Shown piece by piece: positions 1 to 8,229 of a DNA stretch of 64,000 nt. The notes under the pieces were generated by a model. It saw only the letters and a program-made list of their open reading frames with translations, had not been told where the DNA came from and ran no database searches. The stretch is from Rhodoferax sediminis (GTDB lineage: Bacteria > Pseudomonadota > Gammaproteobacteria > Burkholderiales > Burkholderiaceae_C): positions 62,001 to 126,000 of the forward strand of contig NZ_CP035503.1 of the NCBI RefSeq assembly GCF_006970865.1, written 5' to 3'. The translations under genes and the position numbers were made by a program. How positions within the stretch are numbered: position 1 is the stretch's first letter; each line of letters starts with the position of its first letter.

Positions 1-158
1 GCGAACAGGGCGACGAATCCTGCGCGCAGGTGGGTGCCGATGCGCCGGCTCTCATTGAGCACATAAACCAGCAGGAAACCGAGGATGCCCTGCAGCACGA
101 GCAGGACCCGCATCCGGACACGTCGGGCTACGTCGCACTGAGCGTCATCAACACGCAT
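1..158 (-). CDS. Partial membrane protein, runs off the left edge
   Basis: Reading leftward from an ATG at 158-156 the frame stays open to the window edge (about 52 codons seen). The N-terminus is charged (MRVDDAQCDVARRVRMR) and is followed by one clear hydrophobic segment, VLLVLQGILGFLLVYVL, so this is a membrane-anchored protein with the rest outside the window. The ATG overlaps the end of the upstream 71-codon gene by 11 bases, which implies translational coupling. I do not recognise the family. The start is chosen on the overlap and on the position of the hydrophobic segment. Confidence 0.5.
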   Translation of the reverse strand, partial: MRVDDAQCDVARRVRMRVLLVLQGILGFLLVYVLNESRRIGTHLRAGFVALF

Positions 159-363
159 CTTGCCGGCGCTGTGCCCGCTTGCCGTGGAACTCCAGCGGAT
201 TCAAACGCTCCCCGGCTGGAGGCCGCCAAAAGTCGTTCAGAGCGCGTGGATCGCGCAACAATTCAGGATCGATGCACTTCGCCACCACTTCGGTGGTCTG
301 GTGGTGGATCCACATCGGCATCAGCATCATTGCGGCCCATTGGTTGTGCAGGTGGTGTGTCAT
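148..363 (-). CDS. Small conserved-looking hypothetical protein, 71 aa
   Basis: The frame begins MTHHLHNQWAAMMLMPMWIHH and ends with a basic tail. I chose the ATG at 363 rather than the upstream start at 417 because an AGGAG ribosome site lies about six bases before it. The protein is rich in Met, His and Trp near the N-terminus, has no obvious membrane segment or signal peptide, and no domain that I recognise. Its stop codon overlaps the start of the next leftward gene, so the two probably form an operon. The function is unknown. Confidence 0.5.
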   Translation of the reverse strand: MTHHLHNQWAAMMLMPMWIHHQTTEVVAKCIDPELLRDPRALNDFWRPPAGERLNPLEFHGKRAQRRQDAC

Positions 364-711
364 TGGTTTCTCCTGTGGGTCTGCCTGTGGCGGCAGAGGT
401 AACTTCGAAGATTGCAAACCTTGCGTCGCCGCAACAGGCAGACGCCCGCCCTATGGAGCCGTTGTTGGCCCGGCGGTCTGAGGTTTGCGCAGAAGGGCTG
501 TGGAAGCGACCGCCGGGCTCAGGCCAGTGCGGCCCGCATCCGGGTGCGGATCCCCATCCCGGCCCACAGGGCGGGCCAGCGCGCGCAGCCGGCGACCCTG
601 GCGGTCAGTTGGCGCGGTGCAGTGGAGAAGGGGATGCGGGACATGAGAGGCATCTTATCGGCGTCGGCAGATGGGTGCAGCGGAGCGCGGCCATGTCGCA
701 CTGGGGTGTAG
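364..711. other. Intergenic stretch without a convincing gene
   Basis: Several open frames cross this stretch on both strands but none has a ribosome site together with plausible protein composition. The leftward frame at 519-653 (44 codons, Arg/Ala-rich) is the only one worth testing. The upstream promoter of the 148-363 gene must lie here. Confidence 0.4.
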
Positions 712-979
712 GCGTATTGCGCGGGCTTCATTGGAGCCTGCGATGCGCTGGCCTTCGAATGCCAGGTGCGGGCTACATATGCTCAAGGCGCGCTTCCGTG
801 CCGGCTTGACCCAGGACGCCGTGGCCGAGCGTATGGGCACAACCAGGAGGGCCATCTTCCGGCTTGAGTCCGCAGGCAAGCAAGCGCCGTCGTTGGCCAC
901 CCTCAAGCGCTACGCGATAGCGGTTGGGTGCGAGTTGCTAGTGTGCTTGGTGCCTCACAAAGCTACGGAATCCTACTGA
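712..979 (+). pseudogene. HTH (XRE/HigA-type) antitoxin remnant, frameshifted
   Basis: The ATG at 779 opens a 66-codon frame, MLKARFRAGLTQDAVAERMGT..., that is a typical XRE helix-turn-helix followed by the usual tail PSLATLKRYAIAVGCELLV. The matching upstream part of this antitoxin family (Y-DAL-FE-QV) is present at 712-775 in a different frame, read as CDALAFECQV, with no start codon because a stop lies at 709-711. A one-base shift near 775 therefore separates the two halves. A partner toxin should lie upstream or downstream, but only a 17-codon scrap is seen at 996-1049. I conclude that this is a decayed toxin-antitoxin module; a shortened HTH protein starting at 779 is the alternative. 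Confidence 0.55.
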
Positions 980-1401
980 GCAAAGCAGAAAAGCATGACG
1001 CTCGCATGGGAAGGGCGCTTCTTCTTTGTGGCTCGCGCGCAAGTATGAAATTGATAGCATATCGCGCCCATCCAGTATGGTCTATAGGCCAAACGACCGG
1101 AAATCCCCTTGTTCAACCAGGCCGTGCCGACCACCAGACGGCCAAAGCCGCAACCCCCAGCGACCGCAGCAAGTGGGGCATCCTGCCGGGCAATGTGGCG
1201 AGCAACGGCTGAATCACGTCAACCGGGCCGGGCGGCAGCACAACAATCGAGCTGGCTCCATGGATGCTTCGCCAGTTACACTGGATTTACAAGCCGGATA
1301 ACGTGAAAAGTCTTTTGAACTCAAGACTCTTTACCCAAAGTGTGCGGCAATCTGCCGTGTTCCGTTGGCCGGTTAATTTCCGGAATTGATCACGAAATCA
1401 C
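980..1401. other. Gene-poor leader before the integron cassette
   Basis: No supported gene. A stem-loop with arms AGTCTT (1309-1314) and AAGACT (1323-1328) lies about 95 bases before the cassette gene. The composition is less GC-rich than the flanking core genome. Confidence 0.35.
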
Positions 1402-1408
1402 GTTGGGG
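1402..1408 (+). mobile_element. Possible left integron crossover box (GTTGGGG)
   Basis: GTTGGGG followed by CTTT resembles the GTTRRRY crossover box and has the same following context (GGCTTT) as the box that ends the attC site at 2250-2256. It lies 15 bases before the cassette gene start, which is the usual spacing. The last base deviates from the consensus and no good folding partner arm is visible upstream, so this may be an attI, a decayed attC or chance. Confidence 0.35.
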
Positions 1409-1422
1409 CTTTCGGAGAAACT

Positions 1423-2190
1423 ATGGCGCAGTCTGACCAAGACAATTCCAGTTCGTCCCGTTGGTGGGAGTTTTACGCTGTCCGCTACGGTATGGGCACC
1501 GTTGTGGGCGGTGTTGTATTTTTCTTCCTCTGCAACACCAACCCCGCACTGAAGCCGATGCTCTTTGGCGCCGAGGCAGGGAAGATAGACGGCCCATTGC
1601 TGACATTGTTGGCAGGCTACGGATTGGCCTACTGCTACATTGCAAGTGCGCCTATTCTGGTATTTCACGCGGGGCGATTCCTACTGGACGTTGGACAAAG
1701 CAAAAAAACATCCATTTGGCGCGTGCTGCTTATCTTCCTTCCTCCGCTTGTCGGAACGGCTGCGTTCTTCTTCAGCCGCACATCTACGGGCCCAATGCTC
1801 TACTTTCTCTCTTCCGTGTTTGCGTTCGCCGCCTTTGTATTGTGGCCGCAGTACTTGACTATTTTCTTAACGCTGTTTCGCACGAAGGAGCTTCTCCAGT
1901 TCTATGAAAAGTTGGCAGGTAAGCGCGGTACAGCTGAAGGTGGATTGGTTGATTCCTATAAACATCTGCGAGAACACGGCAATTCGTTCTCCATCGTTGT
2001 CCTCGAAATTGTTCTCGCCATCATCCTTTTCGCGGCTGGCAATTTCGACGTAACTATTGGAGCAACCGTCGCGGCAACAAAGGACACGCATGTCCTTCTG
2101 TACGTTGGAATCATCCTGCTTTGGATACTGCCTGCTGCTTTGGTGTGGTTGGTTGGCACGCTTTTCGAGCGTGAGTTTAGTAGTGCATAG
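1423..2190 (+). CDS. Integron-cassette membrane protein, 255 aa
   Basis: The ATG at 1423 has a GGAG ribosome site five bases upstream. The protein has a short polar N-terminus and about six hydrophobic segments (for example TVVGGVVFFFLCN, LLTLLAGYGLAYCYIASAPILVF, VLLIFLPPLVGTAAFFF, FLSSVFAFAAFVLWPQYLTIFL, IVVLEIVLAIILFAAG, VGIILLWILPAALVWLVGTLF), so it is an integral inner-membrane protein. I do not recognise a family. Its stop codon directly abuts an attC site, which is the normal arrangement of a promoterless integron gene cassette. The next gene, 91 bases on, encodes a HEPN-type protein and may be functionally linked or may simply be the next cassette. Confidence 0.8.
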   Translation: MAQSDQDNSSSSRWWEFYAVRYGMGTVVGGVVFFFLCNTNPALKPMLFGAEAGKIDGPLLTLLAGYGLAYCYIASAPILVFHAGRFLLDVGQSKKTSIWRVLLIFLPPLVGTAAFFFSRTSTGPMLYFLSSVFAFAAFVLWPQYLTIFLTLFRTKELLQFYEKLAGKRGTAEGGLVDSYKHLREHGNSFSIVVLEIVLAIILFAAGNFDVTIGATVAATKDTHVLLYVGIILLWILPAALVWLVGTLFEREFSSA

Positions 2191-2256
2191 CCCAAACCCG
2201 GCAGTCAACCGGACCTGCGCGAAAAGCTGTGCAGGCCGGTTACTTCTACGTTAGGC
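2190..2256 (+). mobile_element. Integron attC recombination site (67 bp)
   Basis: The site begins GCCCAAA (near RYYYAAC) at 2190-2196 and ends with the consensus GTTAGGC at 2250-2256. The inner arms 2203-2218 and 2231-2244 pair over 14 bases, leaving exactly two unpaired bases in the left arm: C2206 and A2213. On the bottom strand these are an extrahelical G and T, the known hallmark that the IntI integrase reads in folded attC. It directly follows the stop codon of the 255-aa gene. No intI gene is seen in the window, so this looks like a cassette cluster lacking an integrase or a cassette inserted away from its integron. Confidence 0.85.
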
Positions 2257-2281
2257 TTTATTTTAGAGAGGAAGTTGAGCA

Positions 2282-2941
2282 ATGGTCGAACATCTTCGAA
2301 AACGGTTCCAAGAGCTAGCTGATCAAGGTGACGCTATCGCGAAGACAAAGCAAACCAAGCACAGCTCCTACGCAGGCAACTATGAAGTGGTTGATCCAGA
2401 CATGCTTCTTGGCTGGTGCGTAAAGGTAAGAAACCTGCTGGCTAATGCTTGCGGAAGAGACTCTGAGCACTTCAAGTCATTCGTTGAAGCGGAGGAGCCT
2501 CGGCCCTTCGAGGAAAACCCAGCTAGGCTTACTCGCCTTCGCGCCGTCTTTCTTGCCGCGAGAGAGGACTTCGAAGGCGGGTACCTTACCTCTATGAGGC
2601 GCCTAGTTGAGGCAGAGGTGTTCTCGTCAGAGTTAGATCAGGCGCGCGAACTATTGGCTGCCGGTTACCGTGTACCCGCGGGAGTTGTTAGTGGTGTGGT
2701 CCTTGAAACCGCCCTTCGCAATTTGTGCAAAACGCATGGCATCGAGACAGGAAAGCTCGAAAAAATGAACGCTGACCTCGTTAAGGCTGGCGAGTACAAC
2801 ACGCTCGTACAAAAGCGAGTTACAGCGTTGGCAGCTATAAGAAACAGCGCAGCACATGGCAACGAAGGCGAGTTCGACCAAGCAGATGTGAAATCTATGA
2901 TCGACGAAGTCGAACGGCTGGTCTCCGGCTGGCTAGCTTGA
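2282..2941 (+). CDS. DUF4145/HEPN-like protein, 219 aa
   Basis: The ATG at 2282 is preceded by GAGAGGAAG. The N-terminal half is charged and helical. The C-terminal third, from about residue 135, resembles DUF4145: GVVSGVVLETALRNLC...LVQKRVTALAAIRNSAAHGNEGEF...DVKSMIDEVERLVSGWLA. It contains RNSAAH, an R-X4-H pattern typical of HEPN proteins, many of which are RNases in toxin-antitoxin or abortive-infection systems. The gene follows the attC site, so it may be the second cassette, and it may act with the membrane protein encoded just upstream. The DUF4145 match is by eye; nuclease activity is inferred only from the motif. Confidence 0.7.
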   Translation: MVEHLRKRFQELADQGDAIAKTKQTKHSSYAGNYEVVDPDMLLGWCVKVRNLLANACGRDSEHFKSFVEAEEPRPFEENPARLTRLRAVFLAAREDFEGGYLTSMRRLVEAEVFSSELDQARELLAAGYRVPAGVVSGVVLETALRNLCKTHGIETGKLEKMNADLVKAGEYNTLVQKRVTALAAIRNSAAHGNEGEFDQADVKSMIDEVERLVSGWLA

Positions 2942-2978
2942 GGCAGTAAACCTATACAAGGTCTAGCACCTCCTACCC

Positions 2979-3035
2979 GCCTAACTGGTCGTATATGGAC
3001 CCCCTCAACGGCCAGCAACTGAGCAATAGTTTGGC
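2979..3035 (+). mobile_element. Possible decayed second attC
   Basis: GCCTAAC at 2979-2985 is a perfect RYYYAAC box and GTTTGGC at 3029-3035 is close to GTTRRRY and followed by CTTTT, as at the good attC. The inner arms pair poorly (only CTGGTCG with CGGCCAG, off-centre), so this could be a deleted attC closing the HEPN cassette or a coincidence. Confidence 0.25.
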
Positions 3036-3156
3036 TTTTGGTGAATCGCCCGCAGCTGCACACCCGACGCCCGCAGGGCACTGGGCCAGGGCCCACCGCC
3101 CCACCCGCTAAAATCCAAGGTTTCCCCCGACTTTCCCCCCTCCGGAGCCGCCCTAA

Positions 3157-5241
3157 ATGGCAAACACCCAACTGATGGCCAACGCAATTCGTGCGCTGGC
3201 CATGGACGCTGTACAACAAGCCAATTCCGGACATCCCGGCGCCCCGATGGGTATGGCCGACATCGCCGTGGCCCTGTGGGGCCGGCACCTGCGGCACAAC
3301 CCGCGCAACCCGCAGTGGGCGGATCGCGACCGCTTCGTGCTGTCCAACGGCCACGGCTCGATGCTGATCTATTCGCTCTTGCACCTGACCGGCTACAAGC
3401 TGGCGATGGGCGAGCTCAAGAACTTCCGCCAGCTGCACAGCCAGACGCCGGGCCACCCCGAGTTCGGCTACACGGCCGGCGTGGAAACCACCACCGGCCC
3501 GCTCGGCCAGGGCCTGACCAATGCGGTCGGCATGGCGCTGGCCGAGAAGCTGCTGGCCAGCGAGTTCAATCGCAAAGATGGTGACGTTGACCACACCATC
3601 GTGGACCACCACACCTATGTGTTCCTCGGCGACGGCTGCCTGATGGAGGGCATCAGCCACGAGGCCAGCGCGCTGGCCGGCGCCTGGAAGCTGAACAAGC
3701 TGATCGCGCTGTACGACGACAATGGCATCTCGATCGACGGCCGGGTCACGCCCTGGTTCATCGACAACACGGCGCAGCGCTTTGCCGCCTATGGCTGGAA
3801 CGTGATCGGCCCGGTCGATGGGCACGACGTGGACGCGGTGGACCGCGCGATTGCGGACGCGAAGAACAGCGCCGACAAGCCCTCGTTCATCATCTGCAAG
3901 ACGCACATCGGCAAAGGCAGCCCGAACCGCCAGGACACCGCCAAGGCGCACGGCGAGGCGCTCGGCGCGGAAGAAATCAAGCTCACGCGCGAGGCGCTGG
4001 GCTGGCACTACAAGCCGTTCGAAATCCCCAAAGAGGCCTACGCCGACTGGGATGCCAAGGCCGCGGGCCTCGCTCTTGAAACGGCCTGGGACCTGAAATT
4101 CACCGCCTACAAGGCCGCGCACCCCGAGCTGGCCAAGGAGTTCGTACGCCGCATGAAGGGCGAGCTGCCGAAGAGCTTCCACCAGGTCGCGGTGGACACG
4201 GCCGTGGCCGCGCACACCGCAGCCCAGACCGTGGCCTCGCGCAAGGCCTCGCAACTGGCGCTGGAAGCCTTCACCGCCGCGCTGCCCGAGCTGCTGGGCG
4301 GTTCCGCCGACCTGACCGGCTCGAACCTGACCAACACCAGGAGCACGCCGGCGCTGCGTTTTGATCTGGCCGGCGACGTGGTGCAAACGCCCGATGCGAA
4401 TGGCGTGATGGTGGGCGGGCGCCACATCAACTACGGCGTGCGCGAGTTCGGCATGGCCGCCGTCATGAACGGCATTGCGCTGCACGGCGGCTACATCCCC
4501 TACGGCGGCACTTTTCTCACCTTCAGCGACTACTCGCGCAACGCCATCCGCATGGCCGCGATCATGAAGCTGCGCGTGGTGCATGTGTTCACGCACGACT
4601 CGATCGGCCTGGGCGAAGACGGCCCGACGCACCAGGCTATCGAGCACGCCGCCAGCCTGCGGCTGATCCCCAACCTGGACGTCTGGCGCCCCGGCGACAC
4701 GGCCGAGACGGCGATCGCCTGGGCCGTCGCGCTGCAGAACAAACACAAGCCGACGGCGCTGCTGCTGTCGCGCCAGAACATCGCCTACGCGCCCAAGGGC
4801 CGCTCGGAGGCCGCGCCCGAGGCCTGCGGGTTGGAGAGCATCAGCCGCGGCGCCTACGTGCTGGCCGAGCCGACCGAAGTGGGCCTGAAGAAAAAGGTCC
4901 AGGCCGTGATCATCGCGACCGGCTCCGAGGTGCAACTGGCGCTCAAGGCACAAGAGCTGCTTGCTACCAAGAAGATAGCTGTACGCGTAGTCTCCATGCC
5001 GAGTACGACCACATTTGACCAACAAAGCACGGCCTACAAGAGCGCCGTGCTGCCGGCCGGCGTGCCGCGCATCGCGGTGGAAATGGGCGCGACCGGCGGC
5101 TGGTGGAAATACGGCTGCGCCGCCGTCGTCGGCATCGACACCTATGGCGAATCGGCGCCCGCGCCAGCGCTGTTCAAGCACTTCGGCTTCACGCCCGAGA
5201 ATGTGGCCGAGACAGTGCAGGCTGCGCTGGCGAAGAGATAA
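3157..5241 (+). CDS. tkt: Transketolase
   Basis: The 694-aa product has full family length. It is a thiamine-diphosphate enzyme that moves two-carbon ketol units between sugar phosphates in the pentose phosphate and Calvin-type cycles. SGHPGAPMG is near residue 24, the TPP motif [13 protein letters not shown] near 158-170, GKGSPN near 252, and the C-terminal pyrimidine-binding part contains [16 protein letters not shown] and [15 protein letters not shown]. The ATG at 3157 opens [20 protein letters not shown], as in other members. A terminator-like hairpin follows the stop and then gap, so the two sugar-phosphate genes are adjacent and codirectional. Confidence 0.97.
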   Translation: MANTQLMANAIRALAMDAVQQANSGHPGAPMGMADIAVALWGRHLRHNPRNPQWADRDRFVLSNGHGSMLIYSLLHLTGYKLAMGELKNFRQLHSQTPGHPEFGYTAGVETTTGPLGQGLTNAVGMALAEKLLASEFNRKDGDVDHTIVDHHTYVFLGDGCLMEGISHEASALAGAWKLNKLIALYDDNGISIDGRVTPWFIDNTAQRFAAYGWNVIGPVDGHDVDAVDRAIADAKNSADKPSFIICKTHIGKGSPNRQDTAKAHGEALGAEEIKLTREALGWHYKPFEIPKEAYADWDAKAAGLALETAWDLKFTAYKAAHPELAKEFVRRMKGELPKSFHQVAVDTAVAAHTAAQTVASRKASQLALEAFTAALPELLGGSADLTGSNLTNTRSTPALRFDLAGDVVQTPDANGVMVGGRHINYGVREFGMAAVMNGIALHGGYIPYGGTFLTFSDYSRNAIRMAAIMKLRVVHVFTHDSIGLGEDGPTHQAIEHAASLRLIPNLDVWRPGDTAETAIAWAVALQNKHKPTALLLSRQNIAYAPKGRSEAAPEACGLESISRGAYVLAEPTEVGLKKKVQAVIIATGSEVQLALKAQELLATKKIAVRVVSMPSTTTFDQQSTAYKSAVLPAGVPRIAVEMGATGGWWKYGCAAVVGIDTYGESAPAPALFKHFGFTPENVAETVQAALAKR

Positions 5242-5244
5242 GCG

Positions 5245-5273
5245 CCGCTCAGGCTGAGCGGATTTGGGTTTTT
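5245..5273 (+). terminator. Hairpin with T-run between tkt and gap
   Basis: Arms CCGCTCA (5245-5251) and TGAGCGG (5255-5261) form a perfect 7-bp stem with a GGC loop, followed after ATTTGGG by TTTTT. It could end or attenuate tkt transcription ahead of gap. Confidence 0.6.
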
Positions 5274-5275
5274 AA

Positions 5276-6289
<1,014 letters not shown>

Positions 6290-6311
6290 CATCCTGCCCG
6301 GCCAGGCCGCC

Positions 6312-7580
6312 ATGCACACCATCGAAGTCGTTGCCGCGGCTCTCTTTGCGCTGGCGCTGGTTCACACCTTCTCGACCAAGTACTTCGAGCGGCTTGCGCA
6401 CCGGCACCCGCGCCACGCGGGGCTGCTGCACCTGCTGGGCGAGGTCGAGGTCGTGTTCGGCTTCTGGGCTGCGGTGCTGGTGCTGGCCATGGCCGCCATC
6501 GGGGGCGGCGCGCAGGCCATCGCCTATGCCGAGTCCCGGCAATACGCCGAGCCCCTGTTCGTGTTCGTCATCATGGTGGTCGCCGCGTCAAAGCCCGTGG
6601 TGGACTTCATCCAGGCGCTGGTGGCCGCCATTGCCGGGGCGGCCCCGGTGCGCACGGTGGTCGCGCAGGTCTGGCTGTGCCTGGCGCTGGTGCCGCTGAT
6701 CGGCTCGCTGATTACCGAGCCGGCCGCGATGACGCTGGCCGCGCTGATGCTGGGCGCCCTGGTGTTTCGGCCCGGCGTGCCCGAGCGCCTGAAATACGGC
6801 GCGCTTGGCGTGCTGTTCGTGAACATCTCTGTGGGCGGGACCCTGACCTCGTTTGCGGCGCCGCCCGTGCTGATGGTGGCCTCCACCTGGAACTGGGACA
6901 GCGCCTTCATGCTGGCCCACTTCGGCTGGCGGGCCGTCATCGCCGTGCTCATCAACGCCACGGTGATGACGCTGGTGCTGCGCCGGCACCTGCTGGATGC
7001 TCCCGTTGCTACAGCGCCGGCGCTCGCGCAAGCCGGTTCTGGTGCCGCGCGAGGGCCGCGCATCGTCAGCCTCATCCATCTGGCTTTTCTGGCGGGCGTG
7101 GTGGCGTTTGCGCACCATCCGGTGATTTTTCTGGGCCTGTTCCTGCTGTTTCTGGGTTTCACGCAGGCGTACGCGCGCTACCAGGCGCCGCTGATCCTCA
7201 AAGAGGCGCTGCTGGTGGGCTTTTTCCTGGCTGGCCTGGTGGTGCTCGGCGGCCTGCAGCAGTGGTGGCTGCAGCCCATCGTGTCCAGCCTGGAGCCGAC
7301 CGCGCTGTTTTTTGGCGCGCTGGGGCTGACCGCCATCACCGACAACGCGGCGCTGACCTACCTGGGCTCGCTGATCGCCGGCATCAGCGACCCGGCCAAG
7401 TACATGCTGGTGGCGGGCGCCGTCGCCGGCGGCGGCCTGACGGTGATTGCGAACGCCCCGAATCCGGCCGGCATTGCGCTGCTGCGGCGCGGCTTCAACG
7501 ATGAATCCATTGGCGCCGGCGGCCTGCTGCTCGGCGCGGCGCTGCCGACCGCCGTGGCGGCCGTGATGTTCCTGGTGTGA
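6312..7580 (+). CDS. Putative Na+/H+ antiporter
   Basis: The 422-aa product is very hydrophobic, with about eleven predicted membrane spans and few charged residues between them. Motif-like stretches such as EPAAMTLAALMLGALVF, NISVGGTLTSFAAPPVLMVA, TDNAALTYLGSL and VIANAPNPAGIALL resemble the putative Na+/H+ antiporter family (Na_H_antiport_3 type) within the ion transporter superfamily. The paired half-helix signatures NxSxGGTLTS and NAPNPAG suggest an inverted-repeat transporter fold. It starts 22 bases after gap. Sodium specificity is taken from the family, not shown by the sequence. Confidence 0.8.
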   Translation: MHTIEVVAAALFALALVHTFSTKYFERLAHRHPRHAGLLHLLGEVEVVFGFWAAVLVLAMAAIGGGAQAIAYAESRQYAEPLFVFVIMVVAASKPVVDFIQALVAAIAGAAPVRTVVAQVWLCLALVPLIGSLITEPAAMTLAALMLGALVFRPGVPERLKYGALGVLFVNISVGGTLTSFAAPPVLMVASTWNWDSAFMLAHFGWRAVIAVLINATVMTLVLRRHLLDAPVATAPALAQAGSGAARGPRIVSLIHLAFLAGVVAFAHHPVIFLGLFLLFLGFTQAYARYQAPLILKEALLVGFFLAGLVVLGGLQQWWLQPIVSSLEPTALFFGALGLTAITDNAALTYLGSLIAGISDPAKYMLVAGAVAGGGLTVIANAPNPAGIALLRRGFNDESIGAGGLLLGAALPTAVAAVMFLV

Positions 7581-7615
7581 TGGCCTGCTTGCACCTGCGC
7601 TGATCCGGCAACCGG

Positions 7616-8137
7616 TCAGCGCCGCCGGTTTCGCCCGGGCGATGCCGATGGCAGCGGCACCTGCTCGATCGGCAACGCCACCTCGGACTTGACATCGCGC
7701 AGCACGATGCTCGAGCGCACATGCGTCACGCCGGGCAGCTTGAACAGCGTCTCGTGCAGGAACTGTTCGTAATGCTTCATGTCGGGCACCAGCACCGTGA
7801 GGATGTAGTCCGCCGGCCCGGTGGCCGACACGCAGCGCACGATCTGCGGGCTCGCCGCCACGGCCTCCTCGAAGCGCTGTACCTGCGATTCGCTGTGGCG
7901 CTCCAGATTGACCTCGGTGACCGCGGCCACCATCAACCCGACCTTCTCGCGGTCGACCACCGCCGTATAGCCGCGGATCACGCCGGCCGCCTCCATCTCC
8001 TTGATGCGCTTCCAGCACGGCGTGGCCGACAACCCGACCGCCTCCGAGATCTGCTGCACGGTCTGGCGCGCATCGCGCTGCAGTTCGAACAGGATTTTCA
8101 GACTGTGCGCGTCAAGAAGAACAGCGTCAACATTCAT
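7616..8137 (-). CDS. Lrp/AsnC-family transcriptional regulator
   Basis: From the ATG at 8137 the product is 173 aa: MNVDAVLLDAHSLKILFELQRDAR, then the winged HTH (VQQISEAVGLSATPCWKRIKEMEAAGVI), then a RAM ligand-binding/oligomer domain ending in VTHVRSSIVLRDVKSEVALP. An upstream in-frame ATG at 8158 would add seven residues but lies inside the palindrome at 8148-8162. The gene is divergent from the indolepyruvate ferredoxin oxidoreductase gene, so the likely role is amino-acid-responsive control of that gene and of itself. The ligand is not known. Confidence 0.9.
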   Translation of the reverse strand: MNVDAVLLDAHSLKILFELQRDARQTVQQISEAVGLSATPCWKRIKEMEAAGVIRGYTAVVDREKVGLMVAAVTEVNLERHSESQVQRFEEAVAASPQIVRCVSATGPADYILTVLVPDMKHYEQFLHETLFKLPGVTHVRSSIVLRDVKSEVALPIEQVPLPSASPGRNRRR

Positions 8138-8147
8138 GGCGAAATTT

Positions 8148-8162
8148 GAGAATGACATTCTC
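8148..8162. promoter_or_regulatory. Palindromic operator candidate for the Lrp-type regulator
   Basis: GAGAATGACATTCTC has perfect 7-base arms (GAGAATG/CATTCTC) around one central base. It sits between the divergent regulator and oxidoreductase genes, close to the regulator start, where Lrp/AsnC proteins normally bind. Confidence 0.55.
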
Positions 8163-8229
8163 GAAACAAGCGATTTGACCAGTGTATTGAAGAAAGATTT
8201 ACCTGGGAAGCAGAACAATAATTTCCTGG

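Noticed and set aside
30..809. Rightward frame of 259 codons at the left edge
   Set aside because: Pro/Arg/Gly-rich with no motif; it overlaps better supported leftward genes and the HTH remnant in another frame.
980..1301. A leftward hydrophobic frame around 1115-1275 that looked like a gene end
   Set aside because: It has about 50 codons, no start codon and no recognised family; chance cannot be excluded.
2665..5181. Long leftward frame (838 codons) opposite tkt
   Set aside because: Low-complexity Arg/Gly/His composition mirrors tkt codon bias; tkt is unambiguous.
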